In this document: positions 6,891-8,493 of the stretch, one piece after another
How the letters are laid out: every line of letters begins with the position of its first letter
How positions within the stretch are numbered: the stretch's first letter is position 1
NCBI GenBank assembly: GCA_028289725.1
Contig: JANQOH010000363.1
Span: 1 to 8,493 of the forward strand
Direction of reading: 5' to 3'
Source of the DNA: Alphaproteobacteria bacterium
GTDB lineage: Bacteria; Pseudomonadota; Alphaproteobacteria; UBA7887
DNA: 8,493 nt
Program-made: the position numbers and the translations under genes
Notes under the pieces: model-generated
Databases searched by the model: none
What the model was told of the DNA's origin: nothing
What the model saw: the letters and a program-made list of their open reading frames with translations, nothing else

Positions 6891-6906
6891 GAGGCCCTTT
6901 GGCCTC
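6891..6906 (-). terminator. Hairpin just after the CoA-lyase stop
   Basis: GAGGCC-AAAG-GGCCTC forms a perfect 6-bp GC-rich stem with a 4-nt loop on the minus strand, beginning one base after the TAG of the lyase gene. The bases that follow (ATACGCG) lack a T-run, so it may act as a weak or Rho-assisted terminator or as an RNA 3'-end stabiliser separating this gene from thrH. Confidence 0.4.
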
Positions 6907-6907
6907 G

Positions 6908-7786
6908 CTATTGACTGATGCCGATGCGCTCCGCGATGGCGACGGCGCGATACATCGATCGCAGCACGGGTGGTTCGATCAGCTTGCCATCAACCACGAC
7001 CAATTCGCCGTCCGCCTTGTCGAATGCATCGATCACGCGCCGCGCATAATCGACATCAGCCTGGCTCGGACTAAAAGTCTTGTTGATGACGTCAATTTGG
7101 GTCGGATGGATCGCCGCCTTGCCTGTAAAGCCCAAGGTCATGGCCTGGTTCGCGGCCTGTGTTAAGCCGTCTGGGTCCTTGAGATCGAGATGCGGCACAT
7201 CCATCAGGTCAATTCCGGCGCCCGCCGCGGCATTGACCAAACGAGATCGCGCATAAAGCAAGGTATCCCAGGAGACTACGGTTCTTAGTTCAGCCGCCAT
7301 ATCGACCGCCCCAAACAACAGCGATGCGACACGCGGCGTGGCGTGCGCGATCTCATGCGCGGCTTCCAGCGCCTCGTTGGTCTCGACAATGACGTGGAGC
7401 TTGATCGCGGCGTGCGGACCGTCTGAAAGCAAGTCGGCCAGAAGCTTCACTTCGTCGGCGCATTTGACCTTGGTCATGGCAAGACCCGGCGGCGGCGTAT
7501 CGCTGTCAAGGACAGCCTGTACGTCGCGCAGGCCGTCGGCGGTCCGCAAACAATTGAGCCGCACCACCCGCTCAATGCCGTCGTCCGGCTGCGGCTCTTG
7601 GAGCAAGGCCAGAGTTTCGGCGCGCGCTTTCGCCTTATTTTTCGGCGCGACGGCGTCTTCGAGGTCAATGCACACGATGTCCGCGCCCGTGGTCAGCGCT
7701 TTCGGATAAAGCGCGGGTTTGTCGCCTGGTGCGAAAATGAGGCTTCGGCGCGGTTGTATGTGTGTATCGGTCATGTTCTCTGCCAT
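6908..7786 (-). CDS. HpcH/HpaI aldolase family CoA-ester lyase (CitE / malyl-CoA lyase-like)
   Basis: The 292-residue protein is a TIM-barrel, Mg-dependent lyase of the CitE/malyl-CoA lyase group, which splits (or forms) 3-hydroxyacyl-CoA esters such as malyl-CoA or citramalyl-CoA. Seen: the N-terminal RRSLIFAPGDKPALYPKAL and GADIVCIDLEDAVAP, which shape the CoA and metal site; an arginine in VVRLN (R76), the metal glutamate in VIVETNEAL (E135) and the metal aspartate in LFGAVDMAAEL (D162), matching the essential Arg-Glu-Asp trio of CitE-like enzymes; and the HPTQ motif at 227-230. No citrate-lyase alpha or gamma subunit gene is nearby, so it is not part of a citrate lyase complex. The substrate cannot be told from sequence. 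The start is uncertain: ATG 7786 or ATG 7774 (four residues shorter), with no strong ribosome site for either. It is divergent from the recX-type gene, has a likely promoter at 7875-7903, and ends at a hairpin. Confidence 0.88.
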   Translation of the reverse strand: MAENMTDTHIQPRRSLIFAPGDKPALYPKALTTGADIVCIDLEDAVAPKNKAKARAETLALLQEPQPDDGIERVVRLNCLRTADGLRDVQAVLDSDTPPPGLAMTKVKCADEVKLLADLLSDGPHAAIKLHVIVETNEALEAAHEIAHATPRVASLLFGAVDMAAELRTVVSWDTLLYARSRLVNAAAGAGIDLMDVPHLDLKDPDGLTQAANQAMTLGFTGKAAIHPTQIDVINKTFSPSQADVDYARRVIDAFDKADGELVVVDGKLIEPPVLRSMYRAVAIAERIGISQ

Positions 7787-7870
7787 AGATAAGGAAGTTC
7801 AGGACGCTTGATCGGCGGGTCTATCGGTGTCGTCACAATCGCGCCATTCCTGGCATGAGTGCCAACCGCT

Positions 7871-7899
7871 GAGGTTTCTACGATAGGTCATCAAACCTC
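7871..7899. promoter_or_regulatory. Inverted repeat, candidate operator over the CoA-lyase promoter
   Basis: GAGGTTT (7871-7877) and AAACCTC (7893-7899) are perfect 7-bp inverted arms with 15 nt between them. Their centres are 22 bp apart, about two helical turns, as expected for a dimeric regulator binding one face of DNA. The repeat covers the stretch from the -35 box to the -10 box of the predicted lyase promoter, which suggests repression. No regulator gene lies in the window. The repeat is seen; the operator role is inferred. Confidence 0.42.
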
Positions 7900-7903
7900 T
7901 CAA
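7875..7903 (-). promoter_or_regulatory. Likely sigma-70-type promoter of the CoA-lyase gene
   Basis: On the minus strand, TTGAGA (7903-7898; five of six consensus bases) is followed by exactly 17 nt and then TAGAAA (7880-7875; four of six). The leader would be roughly 80 nt. This is the best promoter match I found in the window. Confidence 0.45.
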
Positions 7904-7916
7904 GTTGGACAAACCA

Positions 7917-7944
7917 TTGACAGAATCCGGCTTGCCGTCATGAG
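7917..7944 (+). promoter_or_regulatory. Possible promoter of the recX-type gene
   Basis: A perfect -35 hexamer TTGACA (7917-7922) is followed after 16 nt by CATGAG, a poor -10 (three of six). The position fits a short leader before the ATG at 7980. Its -35 box lies only 14 bp from the -35 box of the opposite lyase promoter, so the two could interfere. Confidence 0.3.
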
Positions 7945-7979
7945 GTGTGGTCGCGGCAACGAAGCCATGCAGGTCGCAA

Positions 7980-8493
7980 ATGCCACCAAAGCGCCCCTCC
8001 CCCGAATATCTCGAGCGCGCGGCCTACGCCTATCTGGGCCGATTTTCCAGTTCGAGCGCTAACTTGCGTCGCGTGTTGATGACCAAGGCGCGGCGCCGGG
8101 CCCGACGCGCGGAACTGGAGTGGACACACACGCTTGAGGGCGAGATGCAATCCGCGATCGATGCGCTGACAGAGAAGCTGACGAGGCTCGATCTGATCAA
8201 CGACCAACGCTATGCGGAATCAAAAATCCTTGCACTCCACGCGCGCGGCCGATCCGAACGAGCTATTCGCGCGGCCCTCGCGGTCAAAGGCGTCGATCGT
8301 TCGATTGTCGACGATATTTTGCGCGCGCAGTTCGAAGATCCAACGGAGGCCGAACGTGCGGCGGCCATTCGCTATGCTCGGCGCCGCCGTTTCGGCCCCT
8401 ACCGCGCCGAAACCGAACGCGCGGCACGGCGTGAAAAGGACTTAGCCGCTATGGCGCGCGCGGGTTTCAGCTTCGGCATCGCGCGAGAAACCA
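7980..8493 (+). CDS. recX: RecX family regulatory protein, C-terminus cut by window edge
   Basis: 171 codons are open from ATG 7980 to the right edge, with no stop. The protein is very basic and helical. Seen: an N-terminal PSPEYLERAAYAYLGRFSSS followed by ANLRRVLMTKARRRARR, then the central RecX-type segment LTRLDLINDQRYAESKIL....RGRSERAIRAALAVKGVD with the following ADD-like helix VDDIL, and finally RRRFGPYR....EKDLAAMARAGFSFGIARE, which is the end repeat of alphaproteobacterial RecX proteins. Only the last few to perhaps 20 residues should be missing. RecX binds the RecA filament and restrains recombination and SOS activity. No recA lies in the window, and no alphaproteobacterial LexA box (GTTC-N7-GTTC) is present in the 190 bp upstream, so SOS control is not supported. 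The ATG has a modest ribosome site (AGG, 6 nt). An in-frame GTG at 7947 would add 11 residues without better support. Confidence 0.85.
   Translation, partial: MPPKRPSPEYLERAAYAYLGRFSSSSANLRRVLMTKARRRARRAELEWTHTLEGEMQSAIDALTEKLTRLDLINDQRYAESKILALHARGRSERAIRAALAVKGVDRSIVDDILRAQFEDPTEAERAAAIRYARRRRFGPYRAETERAARREKDLAAMARAGFSFGIARET

Noticed and set aside
7787..7979. LexA (SOS) box upstream of recX
   Set aside because: I scanned for GTTC-N7-GTTC and GAAC-N7-GAAC. The only GTTC is at 7797-7800, with no partner at the right distance.
7859..8062. A 67-codon plus-strand frame beginning in the recX/lyase spacer
   Set aside because: It runs out of frame into recX, has no ribosome site or recognisable feature, and its second half is a shifted reading of recX.
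1..8493. CRISPR, transposon, toxin-antitoxin or other defence system
   Set aside because: No regularly spaced repeats, transposase motifs, terminal inverted repeats or toxin-antitoxin-like small gene pairs were seen. All coding space is taken by housekeeping or metabolic families.

Overview
The window reads as an ordinary, gene-dense piece of chromosome from an alphaproteobacterium. The base composition is GC-rich. The gene order argH - small LptM-type lipoprotein - lysA - DUF4175/TIGR02302 membrane protein, with a TlpA-like thioredoxin divergent from argH, is an arrangement I associate with Alphaproteobacteria, and TIGR02302 is as far as I recall essentially an alphaproteobacterial family. 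I cannot place it below class level; a Rhodospirillales-like relative is a guess. I see no tRNA, rRNA, insertion sequence, phage gene or CRISPR array.

Region 1 (1-4792, minus strand) is one tightly packed operon read right to left: argH (last step of arginine synthesis), lptM (34-residue lipoprotein linked to LPS-transporter assembly), lysA (last step of lysine synthesis) and a large DUF4175 membrane protein that runs off the left edge. argH/lptM overlap by 4 nt, lptM/lysA by 1 nt, and lysA is followed 14 nt later by the DUF4175 start, so translational coupling is likely. The DUF4175 frame has no stop inside the window and the lipoprotein gene has only 35 codons including a GTG start, so both are easy to miss.

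Region 2 (4903-5511, plus) is a membrane-anchored TlpA/ResA-type thiol-disulfide protein, divergent from argH across about 110 bp that holds an 18-bp imperfect palindrome. It meets, tail to tail with one base between the stops, region 3 (5513-6813, minus): thrH (phosphoserine phosphatase / homoserine phosphotransferase) followed by a glutathione S-transferase family gene.

Region 4 (6908-8493) is a divergent pair: a CitE/HpcH-type CoA-ester lyase on minus and a RecX-family gene on plus that is cut by the right edge. The roughly 190-bp space between them holds a good sigma-70-like promoter for the lyase, covered almost exactly by a perfect 7-bp inverted repeat that looks like a repressor operator.

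No previously undescribed system is evident. The best leads are the operator over the lyase promoter, the unknown role of the DUF4175 protein, and the lptM gene embedded by overlaps in an amino-acid operon beside a thiol-redox gene.
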